64,000 nt of DNA from Rhodococcus sp. OK519 (lineage in GTDB: Bacteria > Actinomycetota > Actinomycetes > Mycobacteriales > Mycobacteriaceae), in the NCBI RefSeq assembly GCF_003051005.1, contig NZ_QAOW01000007.1, forward strand, positions 228,066-292,065. The letters are read 5' to 3'. Under the pieces are notes generated by a model that ran no database searches, had not been told where the DNA came from, and worked only from the letters and a program-made list of their open reading frames with translations. The position numbers and the translations under genes are program-made. Numbering within the stretch: position 1 is the first letter of the stretch; every line of letters begins with the position of its first letter. Shown here one piece after another: positions 16,915 to 26,096 of the stretch.

Positions 16915-18870
16915 ATGGTTGCACCGACCGAGGTGACGGAGGAACAGGCGCGGGCGGTCGCCGAGGAGGCCCGCGAGAGCGGGTGGGACAAACCGTCCTT
17001 CGCCAAGGAGTTGTTCCTCGGCCGGTTCCGACTCGATCTCGTCCATCCGTTCCCGGTGCCGACGCCCGACGACGCCGCCCGCACCGAGCGGTTTCTCGTG
17101 AAACTTCGCGACTACTGCGACGGCCTGGACGGGTCGGTGATCGAGCGGGACTCGCTGATCCCCGACGACTACGTCCGTGGGTTCGCCGAACTGGGCTGCT
17201 TCGGGCTCAAGATCCCGGAGGAGTACGGCGGCCTTGGCCTGTCGCAAGTGGCCTACAACCGGGCACTGATGCTCGTGGGTTCGGTGCACGCGAGCCTGGG
17301 GGCACTGCTGTCGGCACACCAGTCGATCGGCGTCCCGGAACCGCTGAAACTGGCAGGAACCGACGAGCAGAAGCGAAAGTTCCTGCCGCGCTGCGCGAAA
17401 GGCGCGATCTCGGCGTTCCTGCTCACCGAACCCGACGTCGGCTCGGATCCCGCCCGGATGGCGTCGACTGCCACTCCCGTCGAGGACGGGCGCGCCTACC
17501 TGCTCGACGGCGTCAAGCTGTGGACCACCAACGGCGTGGTGGCGGAACTACTGGTGGTGATGGCGCGGGTGCCGCGGACTGAGGGGAATCGCGGGGGTGT
17601 CAGCGCCTTCGTGGTGGAGGCCGATTCCCCCGGCGTCACCGTCGAACGCCGCAACTCGTTCATGGGCCTGCGTGGAATCGAGAATGGTGTCACCCGCATG
17701 CACCGAGTGCGGGTACCGGCCGAGAATCTGATCGGACGCGAGGGCGACGGCCTCAAGATCGCGCTCACCACGCTCAACGCGGGCAGGCTCGCGATCCCGG
17801 CACTGTGCACCGCATCCGGGAAGTGGTCGCTCAAGATCGCCCGCGAGTGGTCTGCCGAGCGAGTGCAGTGGGGCCGCCCTGTAGGCGAACACGGCGCGGT
17901 CGCGTCCAAGATCTCGTTCATCGCGGCCACCACGTTCGCGCTCGAGGCGACGCTGACGCTGTCGGGCCAGATGGCCGACGAGGGCCGCAACGACATCCGC
18001 ATCGAGGCGGCGCTGGCCAAGCTGTGGGCCAGTGAGATGGCGTGCACGATCGCCGACGAACTCGTCCAGATCCGCGGCGGCCGCGGCTACGAGACCGCCG
18101 AGTCTCTGGCGGCGCGGGGCGAGCGCGCCGTGCCGGCCGAGCAGATGCTGCGCGACCTGCGGATCAACCGGATCTTCGAGGGCTCCAGCGAGATCATGCG
18201 ACTGCTCATCGCGCGCGAGGCGGTGGACGCGCACCTGAGTGCGGCCGGTGACCTCGCAGATCCCGACGCCGACCTGCAGCACAAGGCCAGAGCGGCACTC
18301 GGGGCCAGCGGCTTCTACGCCAAGTGGCTGCCGCATCTCATCTCGGGAAAGGGCCAGCTGCCCACGTCGTACGGTGAATTCGGTTCGTTGGCGACGCATC
18401 TGCGCTTCGTCGAGCGCAACGCCCGCAAGCTCGCGCGGTCCACGTTCTACGGGATGGCGCGCTGGCAGGCCGGGATGGAGAAGCACCAGTCGTTCCTGGG
18501 TCGCGTCGTCGACATCGGGGCCGAACTGTTCGCGATGTCCGCTGCCTGCGTGCGCGCCGAGATGGACCGCACCGAGGATTCCGTCCGCGGTGCGTCCGCC
18601 GTGGATCTCGCCGACGCGTTCTGTCAGCAGTCGCGACTGCGGATCGACCGCCTGTTCGCGGCGCTGTGGGAGAACACCGACGACACCGACCACCGGGTCG
18701 CACGCAGCGTCCTCGGCGGCGAGTTCACCTGGCTCGAAGCCGGTGTGCTCGACCAGACCGAGGGCACCGGGCCGTGGATCGCTTCCTGGGCGCCGGGGCC
18801 GTCGACGGAGGCGAACCTGGCGCGCCGATTCCCGACCGCGACCGTCGAGGGAGCCGCCTCAACGTCGTGA
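16915..18870 (+). CDS. Acyl-CoA dehydrogenase, long VLCAD-like type
   Basis: 651 residues, longer than the usual 380-400. The core has AELGCFGLKIPEEYGGLGLS, the FAD/substrate motif AFLLTEPDVGSDPARM, the LWTTNG loop and the C-terminal flavin segment QIRGGRGYETAESL then RINRIFEGSSEIMRLLIAREA. About 200 extra residues follow the core, as in the very-long-chain and ACAD9-type enzymes. It should catalyse FAD-dependent alpha,beta-dehydrogenation of an acyl-CoA in beta-oxidation. GAGGAGG lies seven bases before the ATG. It stands alone with its own promoter region of about 170 bp. Confidence 0.88.
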   Translation: MVAPTEVTEEQARAVAEEARESGWDKPSFAKELFLGRFRLDLVHPFPVPTPDDAARTERFLVKLRDYCDGLDGSVIERDSLIPDDYVRGFAELGCFGLKIPEEYGGLGLSQVAYNRALMLVGSVHASLGALLSAHQSIGVPEPLKLAGTDEQKRKFLPRCAKGAISAFLLTEPDVGSDPARMASTATPVEDGRAYLLDGVKLWTTNGVVAELLVVMARVPRTEGNRGGVSAFVVEADSPGVTVERRNSFMGLRGIENGVTRMHRVRVPAENLIGREGDGLKIALTTLNAGRLAIPALCTASGKWSLKIAREWSAERVQWGRPVGEHGAVASKISFIAATTFALEATLTLSGQMADEGRNDIRIEAALAKLWASEMACTIADELVQIRGGRGYETAESLAARGERAVPAEQMLRDLRINRIFEGSSEIMRLLIAREAVDAHLSAAGDLADPDADLQHKARAALGASGFYAKWLPHLISGKGQLPTSYGEFGSLATHLRFVERNARKLARSTFYGMARWQAGMEKHQSFLGRVVDIGAELFAMSAACVRAEMDRTEDSVRGASAVDLADAFCQQSRLRIDRLFAALWENTDDTDHRVARSVLGGEFTWLEAGVLDQTEGTGPWIASWAPGPSTEANLARRFPTATVEGAASTS

Positions 18871-18890
18871 TGACGGCGGCTCCTCCCCCG

Positions 18891-19841
18891 TCAGTGCGCC
18901 GCGGCGTTCTTCCGCTTCGGAATCAGATGCGCGACCAGGACCACGATCGCGCCGATGACGAGTCCGACAACTGCGGATGCCACGGTGCCCGCGGTCCAGG
19001 ACAGGACGCCGCCGAAGCCGCCGTGCACGAGTTCACCGAACCAGTGCTCGAGATCGTGGAGGCGGTCTGCCGGCCAATGGAATCCGGCCTCCCCGACGTT
19101 GACGAGCAGGATGTGGCCGCCGACCCACAGCATCGCGGCGATCCCGACGACGGTGAGCACCGACATCACCTTCGGCATCGCGGCCACGAGGCCACGACCG
19201 ACGCGCTGGCTGACGGTCGAGTTGCGCTGGGCGAGTGCGAGGCCCACGTCGTCCATCTTCACGATCAGCGCGACGACGCCGTACACCAGGATGGTGATGA
19301 GGATCGCGACGACGATGAGGACCATCAGTCGGGTGAAGAACGGTTCGTCCTCGACCGACGACAGGGAGATCACCATGATCTCGGCGGACAGAATCAGGTC
19401 GGTGCGGATGGCGCTGCCGACCATCGCCTTCTCGCGCTCGGGTCCGTCCTGCGGCGCCGTCGTGTCCTCGTCCTCGTGATGACCACCGGTGAGCGCCTCG
19501 TAGACCTTCTCGGCGCCCTCGTAGCAGAGGAACAGACCACCGGCGATCAGCAGATAGGGCAGTGCTTGCGGCAGGAACTGGCTGAGGATCATCGCGACCG
19601 GCAGGATGATCAGCAGCTTGTTGCGGATCGATCCGATCGCGATCTTGCGGATGATCGGCAGCTCCCGCTTCGGCGAGAAGCCGTGCACGTAGCGGGGCGT
19701 GACGGCGGTGTCGTCCACGACCACCCCGGCCGCCTTGATGCTGGCCTTGCCGGCAGCAGCCCCGACGTCGTCGATGGATGCCGCCGCCGCTTTCGCGATC
19801 GCTGCGACGTCGTCGAAGAGGGCGACTAGACCACCAGCCAA
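18891..19841 (-). CDS. DUF808-family inner membrane protein
   Basis: 316 residues with several membrane segments, for example LIILPVAMILSQFLPQALPY and LMVLIVVAILITILVYGVVAL. The start MAGGLVALFDDVAAIAKAAA is the family hallmark. It uses a TTG codon at 19841 with GGGAGG five bases before it, which is why this start was chosen over longer frames. The function of the family is not known. The gene is convergent with the acyl-CoA dehydrogenase gene, and its start faces the DNA polymerase gene. Confidence 0.82.
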   Translation of the reverse strand: MAGGLVALFDDVAAIAKAAAASIDDVGAAAGKASIKAAGVVVDDTAVTPRYVHGFSPKRELPIIRKIAIGSIRNKLLIILPVAMILSQFLPQALPYLLIAGGLFLCYEGAEKVYEALTGGHHEDEDTTAPQDGPEREKAMVGSAIRTDLILSAEIMVISLSSVEDEPFFTRLMVLIVVAILITILVYGVVALIVKMDDVGLALAQRNSTVSQRVGRGLVAAMPKVMSVLTVVGIAAMLWVGGHILLVNVGEAGFHWPADRLHDLEHWFGELVHGGFGGVLSWTAGTVASAVVGLVIGAIVVLVAHLIPKRKNAAAH

Positions 19842-19979
19842 GGGAACCTCCCGGGTTCGGATGCGCTGAGCCGATCGCGGCTCGAACGAAACGGTACCCG
19901 GCCCAGGTGATCGGCCCGGCGAAGGTGGCCCCGCCCTCCCGACACCCTCGTGTCGGTGCCGTCGCGCACACTGGTCGCT

Positions 19980-21527
19980 GTGAGAACAGTGCTGGTCCCC
20001 GACGGCGACGGTGCCACGCTGATCCGGACCGACGAGTCCGGCGATCCGGTGGAAGCGCCGCGGCGCACGGCCGACGTCGCGGCGACGGTCCGGGAGATCG
20101 AGGCGACCGAGCATCCCCGCTGGGTGTGGGAGGACACCGCCCGGGTGTACCCACTGCTGCTGGCGGCCGGTGTGCGCGTGCAGCGCAGCCACGATCTGGC
20201 ACTCACCGGGGCTTTGCTGGACGCGCGGGCCGGACGGTTCGTTCCGGTCGCCGAGGCGCCTGTCGACGACCGACTGGGGCTGTTCGACGCGATCCCGTGG
20301 ACGGCACCCGACGTGGTGCTCGGGCGGCACCGACGGCAGGCCGAGGCTGTCGAGGGCGATCCGCAGTTGCGACTGCTGGTGGCCGCCGAATCCGCGGGTG
20401 GGCTCGCGGCGGCCGAGATGGGTTTCGACGGCCTGCCGTTCTCGGCGGCCGCGCATCGGGCACTGCTCGAGAACGCGCTCGGAACGCGCGTGCCGGACGA
20501 CATGCTGCCGGACCGTCTGCGCGCGGTCGCCGAGGAGGTGAGCGCCGCGTTCGGACGACAGGTCAATCCGGCGTCGCACCTCGAGGTGGTCGCCGCCTTC
20601 GCCCGCGACGGAATAGAACTGCAGTCGACCCGGGCGTACCTGCTGCGGGAGATCGATCATCCGGCCGTCGAACCGCTGCTGCGCTACCGCGACCTGGCCA
20701 AGCTGCACAGCACCAACGGCTGGACATGGCTGGACGCGTGGGTCCGGGGCGACCGCTTCCGGCCGGTGTACGTGCCCGGCGGCGTGGTGTCCGGACGCTG
20801 GGCCAGCCGCGGCGGCGGCGCACTACAGATTCCGAAGGCGTTGCGCACCAGCGTGATCGCCGAACCCGGCCACACCCTCGTGATCGCCGACGCCGGACAG
20901 CTCGAGCCGCGGATCCTGGCCGCGATGTCGGCCGACCCGCGCATGATGGCCGCCGCAGGCGCCGACGACCTGTACTCCCCCGTCGCAGCGGAGGCTTTCA
21001 ACGGGGACCGCGCGAAGGCGAAGGTCGCCATCCTCGGCGTCCTGTACGGGGCGACCGCCGGGGACGCCCGCGCACTCCTGGCCATGCTGCGCAAGCGTTT
21101 TCCGACGGCCGTGCAGTTCGTCGAGGACGCCGCCCGCGCCGGCGAGCGCGGCGAGGTGGTCCATTCCCGGCTCGGGCGCGCCTGTCCCCCGCCGGATTCC
21201 GAGTGGTGGTCGAACGGGGACGCGCACGCGCGCGGCCGCTTCACCCGCAACTTCGTCGTGCAGGCCACGGCGTCGGAGTGGGCGCTGTGTCTGCTCGCGG
21301 ATCTGCGCCGACGCCTCGCCGCCGCACCTGGCGACGGCGAACTCGTGTTCTTCCAGCACGACGAGGTGATGGTGCACAGCCGCCACCCCGACGCCGCGGC
21401 CGCGCACGTCCTCGCCGCAGCCGAAGCGGCCACGCGACTCCTGTTCGGCGATACGCCCGTACGGTTTCCCATGGACGTGGAGATTCGGGATTGTTACGCC
21501 GCACCGGCGCCTTCGAACGCTGGATAA
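19980..21527 (+). CDS. Bifunctional 3'-5' exonuclease/DNA polymerase, short family A type
   Basis: About 515 residues. The three family A polymerase motifs are readable. Motif A is IADAGQLEPRIL with the catalytic Asp. Motif B is RAKAKVAILGVLYG, matching R-x3-K-x7-YG. Motif C is FFQHDEVMVHS with the HDE triad. The N-terminal 220 residues are a degenerate exonuclease-like region, and there is no 5'-nuclease domain. It is therefore not the housekeeping Pol I but the accessory polymerase common in actinobacteria, whose role is unclear. The start is a GTG at 19980 giving MRTVLVPDGDG; a GTG ten codons upstream is the alternative. Neither has a clear ribosome site. Confidence 0.82.
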   Translation: MRTVLVPDGDGATLIRTDESGDPVEAPRRTADVAATVREIEATEHPRWVWEDTARVYPLLLAAGVRVQRSHDLALTGALLDARAGRFVPVAEAPVDDRLGLFDAIPWTAPDVVLGRHRRQAEAVEGDPQLRLLVAAESAGGLAAAEMGFDGLPFSAAAHRALLENALGTRVPDDMLPDRLRAVAEEVSAAFGRQVNPASHLEVVAAFARDGIELQSTRAYLLREIDHPAVEPLLRYRDLAKLHSTNGWTWLDAWVRGDRFRPVYVPGGVVSGRWASRGGGALQIPKALRTSVIAEPGHTLVIADAGQLEPRILAAMSADPRMMAAAGADDLYSPVAAEAFNGDRAKAKVAILGVLYGATAGDARALLAMLRKRFPTAVQFVEDAARAGERGEVVHSRLGRACPPPDSEWWSNGDAHARGRFTRNFVVQATASEWALCLLADLRRRLAAAPGDGELVFFQHDEVMVHSRHPDAAAAHVLAAAEAATRLLFGDTPVRFPMDVEIRDCYAAPAPSNAG

Positions 21528-21675
21528 CGATTCGGTGGCGGCGCATTGCCCCAGGTCACGCTCGACCGTTACCGTTGAGATGCAGGTTGGGCAGACAGCC
21601 GGCGCCAGGGGAGCACGTGCCGCCGATGAGCTGCCGCTCGCGTCCCCTCCGTGTAGGTACTCAGTGAGGGCACCC

Positions 21676-21945
21676 ATGACCCAAACGTTCTCTGTCCCGT
21701 CATCGCACATGTCGCCGTCTCGGCCGGAAGGTCGGCAGCTGACGACGTCCTCCGGACCCGACACCCGAGTGCCCGACGGCCGCGACACTGTCGCGCGCGA
21801 ATGGTGCTGCGCCCTGCGGATCGCGCTCCTCTCGGCCGCGGCCGTCACTGCGGTGACACTGCTGTTCGGCGGCTCGCCCCTTCTCGCCGCGACCGCCGCC
21901 GCGCTCATTCTGCTCAGTGTCGTGGCCGCTGCAGTTCTCATCTGA
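21676..21945 (+). CDS. Small hypothetical membrane protein
   Basis: 89 residues. The first 45 are polar and unstructured (SVPSSHMSPSRPEGRQLTTS). The last 40 form two hydrophobic helices (ALRIALLSAAAVTAVTLLF and LLAATAAALILLSVVAAAVLI) that end at the C-terminus. GAGGG lies five bases before the ATG at 21676; a longer frame reaching 21535 has no ribosome site. It is convergent with the GAF-ANTAR gene. I do not recognise a family. Confidence 0.55.
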   Translation: MTQTFSVPSSHMSPSRPEGRQLTTSSGPDTRVPDGRDTVAREWCCALRIALLSAAAVTAVTLLFGGSPLLAATAAALILLSVVAAAVLI

Positions 21946-21959
21946 CCGGCGGACGCGGG

Positions 21960-22703
21960 CTACGACCGATCGATCTTGTCGAGGAGTTGCTGAGCGACGT
22001 CGCGCAGTTTGGTGTTGCTCTGCTGGGACGTCGTGACGATCCGGTCGAAGGCCGCCTCGGGCCCCACCCCGTGCAGCGCCATCACCACCCCGATCGCATG
22101 GTCGATCGACGCCCGCGATTGCAGTGCAGCCTGCAACTGGCGGACGGACCGCCGCGCCCCGTCGTAACGCTGCGTCTGACGCAGCGCAGTCATCGCCGCG
22201 GTCGTGAACGCCTCGATCAGCGACTCGTCCAGCGTGCGGAAGCCGTCGTCGGCAGCGCTGTACAGATTGAACGATCCGCTCACGTGGTCGTCGAGGGTCA
22301 GCGGCGATGCGATGATGCTGCCGATCTCGTGGCCGTCCGCCGCCTCGGCCAGTTCGGGCCATCGGCGGCGAAGTTCCTCCCGGCTGACGTTCTGGACCTC
22401 CTGTTCACGAGCGGACAGGAGGCACGGCCCGTCACCGAGATCATATTGCGTACTGTCGATTTCGCGTACCCGACTATCTGTCGCCGCGACGGTCTCCGCC
22501 TTGCCGTCGCGCAGCAGCGTGACCCCGCCCATGTCGGCGTCCGGCACGATCCGGATCGCGCACTCGACGAGGCACTGGAGCACGCGCTCCAACTCACCGA
22601 GGTCGTCGAGCAGGCTCGACAACTGTTGGAAGGACGTCGTGAGTTCGTCGACACTGTCCTTCAGATCGGACTCTTCGTCCGGAATCTCTCGTTCGTCACT
22701 CAC
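21960..22703 (-). CDS. GAF and ANTAR domain protein (putative transcription antiterminator)
   Basis: 247 residues. A GAF sensor domain covers about residues 25-160 (VECAIRIVPDADMGGVTLL and GSIIASPLTLDDHVSGSFNLYS). The C-terminal ANTAR domain is a three-helix RNA-binding unit, with LQAALQSRASIDHAIGVVMA and the end LRDVAQQLLDKI. ANTAR proteins bind paired hairpins in nascent RNA and prevent termination. It is 48 bp downstream of the urea transporter gene on the same strand, so it may belong to the urease transcript or respond to nitrogen supply. No paired-hairpin target was identified by eye. Confidence 0.85.
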   Translation of the reverse strand: MSDEREIPDEESDLKDSVDELTTSFQQLSSLLDDLGELERVLQCLVECAIRIVPDADMGGVTLLRDGKAETVAATDSRVREIDSTQYDLGDGPCLLSAREQEVQNVSREELRRRWPELAEAADGHEIGSIIASPLTLDDHVSGSFNLYSAADDGFRTLDESLIEAFTTAAMTALRQTQRYDGARRSVRQLQAALQSRASIDHAIGVVMALHGVGPEAAFDRIVTTSQQSNTKLRDVAQQLLDKIDRS

Positions 22704-22751
22704 CGGTGCCCCCGGATTCGCCGTCTCGATGTGTCCGCCGCGCCGTCGATT

Positions 22752-23810
22752 TTATTCCGGTCGTTCCGCCGCCGGAAGGCTTCGGCCCGACTCCGCGGCG
22801 CCACCCCGGATGGTGGCGTGCTGGACCGGGACGAACTGTCTCTTCGGGAGCAGGAACAGCCACGCGGCGAACACGAACGCGGCGGTGCCCACCGGCAGCG
22901 AGATCGGCGCGAACGCGGACAGCAGCGCGGCATGCACGACGACCGTCACGAGGACCCCGAAGATCGTGTAGACCAGCACCCGCCACGACGGTTCGTAGAA
23001 CACCGAACCGAGTGCGATCGCGGTCAGGACCGCGCTGAGCCCGTACAGTCCGTTGCCGATCGCGGCGGTGTCGGCGCCGAGGACGAGGACCGCCGTCATC
23101 GCGACCGCCGATCCGATCAGAGCGAACAGTGCTGCCCACCGCGACGCGACCAGCAGCGCGATCACGAAGACGATCCCGGTGACGGTGTCGTTGATCAGGA
23201 AGATTTGGGAGACGTTCCGGAACAGCGTGTTCCACAGAAATCCGACGGTGATGTCCGTGTGGGCCGCGGAGCTTTCGATGGGCTCGGGGAACTGCGCCGC
23301 GGCCAGCGGAGACGTCCGGACGCGGAGAAACTGGAAGGCGGCCAGGACGAGAAACCACATCACCAGGTTGAAGGGGAACGTCAGGGCCGGTACACCCCAG
23401 GTCTTGAACACGTTGGCGGTCGCCATGAACACGACGGTCGAAGCCGCGGCACCCACCACCAGGTACACCCACAGCATCAAGCCGCCGGCCAGGAAGGTGG
23501 GAATCGCGGCACCCACGAGAATTCCGTTGTACCCGTACAGTCCCGCCCGCATCGATGCATCGTCGGAGTTCAACAGCATGCCCGTGACCGTGGCGACGAT
23601 CAGACCCACCACGGCGCCGATCGCCACCGGGACCGAACCGGTGGCGATCGCACCCCAGAAGATGCCGATCACGAACAGCAGACCGGTGGCCGCGTTGCCC
23701 TGCAGCATCACCTGACCGGCGCCCTCGAGGTTGGTGTCCACGAAACGTACGACGGCGTTTCGTTCCGCCGCCCGGTTCCAGGCCGTTCCGATCGTGGACA
23801 CGACGATCAA
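22752..23810 (-). CDS. UT-family urea transporter
   Basis: 352 residues with about ten membrane segments. The UT signature GLYGYNGILVGAAIPTF is present in the first half, and GNGLYGLSAVLTAIALG is its inverted-repeat counterpart in the second. UT proteins are channel-like urea permeases. The start TTG at 23810 overlaps the stop of ureD (TTGA); a GTG three codons later is an alternative. As last gene of the urease operon it feeds urea to the enzyme. The C-terminal tail after the last helix is short and polar. Confidence 0.87.
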   Translation of the reverse strand: MIVVSTIGTAWNRAAERNAVVRFVDTNLEGAGQVMLQGNAATGLLFVIGIFWGAIATGSVPVAIGAVVGLIVATVTGMLLNSDDASMRAGLYGYNGILVGAAIPTFLAGGLMLWVYLVVGAAASTVVFMATANVFKTWGVPALTFPFNLVMWFLVLAAFQFLRVRTSPLAAAQFPEPIESSAAHTDITVGFLWNTLFRNVSQIFLINDTVTGIVFVIALLVASRWAALFALIGSAVAMTAVLVLGADTAAIGNGLYGLSAVLTAIALGSVFYEPSWRVLVYTIFGVLVTVVVHAALLSAFAPISLPVGTAAFVFAAWLFLLPKRQFVPVQHATIRGGAAESGRSLPAAERPE

Positions 23811-24712
23811 CCCCAGAGCGGTACAGGAGGAATGGGCTCATCGAGCACCACTGCGCGTACCGACGCCCAGAACTTGCGCACCTGCGCGCGCACCGGGGCG
23901 CTCTCCGGTCCCAGTACCTTGTAGATCAGCCCGGCATCGTGGGGCAATCGACTCGCGCCCGCGATCACCGCGTCGTGTCGGCCCGGGGCGATGCGGTCGA
24001 GGACAGCATCCGCGTGCTCCTTCGGGGTGAGCAGCACAACGTTGGCGAACACGTCGTAGTCCCGCATGACCCCGGCGAGGCGGATCGGCCGGTGGGCGGG
24101 TTCGATCAGCAGTTTCTCCGCGAACAACTGTTCTCCGGCGGGACGTTTCGCGGTGACCGCCGTCGAGTACACGTCGTACTCGAACAGTTCCCCGCCGCGC
24201 TGGTGCTTGCGGCCGGGCATCGTGATCTCCGAGAACAGCAGCGTCGCCGTGGGCTCCACCGTGACGTCGGTGCATGCAACGAAGCGGGCGTGCCGATGCG
24301 GAATCGTCATGCCCGGCATCAATTCCAGGTAGGAGTTCGACGCCAGTGTCACCGTCTGCTGCTGGAATGCGAAGTTGGCGTCCATCTCGTGCACCTTGGT
24401 GGCGGACTGCGTTGTCACGTGCGCCATCGATCCGGGGCCCATATCGATGTCGATACGAAGCCGATCACCCTGCAGCACACACCCGGACGTGGAAATCATG
24501 TACACACACGGCATCCCGGGCAGCGCCTCGTCCCAGTACAACGCCTGCTGCACCAACAGTGGGGTCTTGCGATACAGGTGCGCCAGGATCGACCGATCGC
24601 CTCGATCCTCGAATCGCATCTCGAGAATTCCGGTCTTGCCGATCCGCCCGGACGGCGCTTGCCGCGGCTCGTCCTGATACGGGTCCAGTTCGGGGACGGA
24701 CGGAACCTTCAC
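23807..24712 (-). CDS. ureD: Urease accessory protein UreD
   Basis: 301 residues, usual for UreD/UreH. Readable family landmarks are AHVTTQSATKVHEMD and YLELMPGMTIPHRHARF in the middle. UreD is the scaffold that binds apo-urease and, with UreF and UreG, directs nickel insertion. Its ATG overlaps the ureG stop by four bases and its stop overlaps the urea transporter start, so coupled translation is likely throughout the 3' part of the operon. Confidence 0.9.
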   Translation of the reverse strand: MKVPSVPELDPYQDEPRQAPSGRIGKTGILEMRFEDRGDRSILAHLYRKTPLLVQQALYWDEALPGMPCVYMISTSGCVLQGDRLRIDIDMGPGSMAHVTTQSATKVHEMDANFAFQQQTVTLASNSYLELMPGMTIPHRHARFVACTDVTVEPTATLLFSEITMPGRKHQRGGELFEYDVYSTAVTAKRPAGEQLFAEKLLIEPAHRPIRLAGVMRDYDVFANVVLLTPKEHADAVLDRIAPGRHDAVIAGASRLPHDAGLIYKVLGPESAPVRAQVRKFWASVRAVVLDEPIPPVPLWG

Positions 24713-25353
24713 GTCGAGGCCGTCTCCGGCGTGCCCGGGCTGTCGAAAAGCACGCCGTGCACGATCTGGTCGACCACGTCCGAAATTCCCTGACCGGTCA
24801 TGCAGTTGGTGAAGATGAACGGCTTCCCGTTTCGCATCAGCGCCGAATCGTGTGCCATCACCCCGAGATCGGCGTGCACGTACGGGGCCAGATCGGTCTT
24901 GTTGATCACCAGGATGTCGGACTGCGATATGCCGGGGCCGTTCTTCCGGGGGATCTTGTCCCCGGCGGCGACGTCGATGACATAGATGAAGTAGTCGACC
25001 AGCGCCGGACTGAACGTGAGGGTCAGGTTGTCGCCGCCGCTCTCGATGAACACCACATCGGTACCGGGGAACATCCGTTCCATGTCCTCGACCGCTGCGA
25101 GGTTCATGCTGGGGTCCTCACGCACCGCGGTGTGCGGGCAGGCGCCCGTCTCGACCCCGACGATCCGTTCCTCGATCAGGACACCCTTGAGCGCGCGGCG
25201 CACGTGCTTGGCGTCCTCGGTCGTGACCACGTCGTTGGTGATCACCAGCACGCTTGTGCCGCGGTCGATGAACTCGGGGGTGATCGCCTCGATGAGGGCC
25301 GTCTTGCCCGATCCCACCGGACCGCCGATTCCGATGCGCGTGGTCTTCTTCAT
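24709..25353 (-). CDS. ureG: Urease accessory GTPase UreG
   Basis: 214 residues. The P-loop is GIGGPVGSGKTALIEA near the N-terminus. ESGGDNLTLTFSPALVDY and the metal motif TGACPHTAVREDPSMN (the Cys-Pro-His nickel site) follow, then the guanine motif NKTDLAPYV. UreG hydrolyses GTP to drive nickel delivery to urease. It lies 11 bp after ureF and overlaps ureD by four bases. Confidence 0.95.
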   Translation of the reverse strand: MKKTTRIGIGGPVGSGKTALIEAITPEFIDRGTSVLVITNDVVTTEDAKHVRRALKGVLIEERIVGVETGACPHTAVREDPSMNLAAVEDMERMFPGTDVVFIESGGDNLTLTFSPALVDYFIYVIDVAAGDKIPRKNGPGISQSDILVINKTDLAPYVHADLGVMAHDSALMRNGKPFIFTNCMTGQGISDVVDQIVHGVLFDSPGTPETAST

Positions 25354-25364
25354 CGTCGACCCTC

Positions 25365-26096
25365 CTAGGTCATGAACATTCGGACGTGAGCGCGCACGTG
25401 GACGGCAGCGAGGATGTCGGCCATCGGCGCGAACGTGGACATGTCGTCGATCGTGCGATCGGCGATGTCCGCGTAGTCCCGCGCGGTGTGCGCGTTGACT
25501 TCGAACAGGATGCGCTGCGTCGCAACGTGGTCCACCCGAAGCAGACGCAGGGCGGCACCGAGCACCGTCGTCGCGGCGCCGTACTGGTGCGCGGCGAAGG
25601 CGTCCTGCTCCGGAGAGTTCATCTCGGCGAACGCTATTCCCACCCCCACCGGGTAGGTCCCCGGCGCCTCACCCGACTTCACCGCCGCGAGCCACTTGCC
25701 GAACGTCACACCCCCGGTGAGATCGCTGCCCAGCTCGGCGAGTTTCTTACCCATGCGCGTCGACATCGTGCGGGCCTCCTCGCTCAGCTTGCGGGCGAGC
25801 ACTGCGTGGTCCGCAGCCAGTACCCGGTCGAAGTCGCCGCCCACCACCCCGCGATGTGCGGCCAGCACGGCGATGCCGTCACAGGCGGCCGCTTGGCTGA
25901 CGACGGTCAGCACGTACTCGCGCAGTGTCGCGGCGTCGGTCACCACCGACTCGGATACCGCCGTTTCGAGGCCGTTGGAGAAGGAGAACGCTCCGACCGG
26001 AAACATCGAGTCCGCGAACTGGATCAGCCGCATCGTCCGCGTGATGTCGGCGGCCGCTACCGCGCCGGTGTCGCGTGTCTCAAACCTGCGGGGCAT
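25365..26096 (-). CDS. ureF: Urease accessory protein UreF
   Basis: About 243 residues, all helical, with the family start LIQFADSMFPVGAFSFSNGLE and SRMG/AA-type middle region. UreF couples UreG GTPase activity to metal insertion. The ATG at 26096 was chosen because GAAGGG lies about seven bases upstream; it overlaps the end of ureE by 17 bases. A later ATG at 26042, closer to the conserved core, has no ribosome site. Confidence 0.88.
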   Translation of the reverse strand: MPRRFETRDTGAVAAADITRTMRLIQFADSMFPVGAFSFSNGLETAVSESVVTDAATLREYVLTVVSQAAACDGIAVLAAHRGVVGGDFDRVLAADHAVLARKLSEEARTMSTRMGKKLAELGSDLTGGVTFGKWLAAVKSGEAPGTYPVGVGIAFAEMNSPEQDAFAAHQYGAATTVLGAALRLLRVDHVATQRILFEVNAHTARDYADIADRTIDDMSTFAPMADILAAVHVRAHVRMFMT

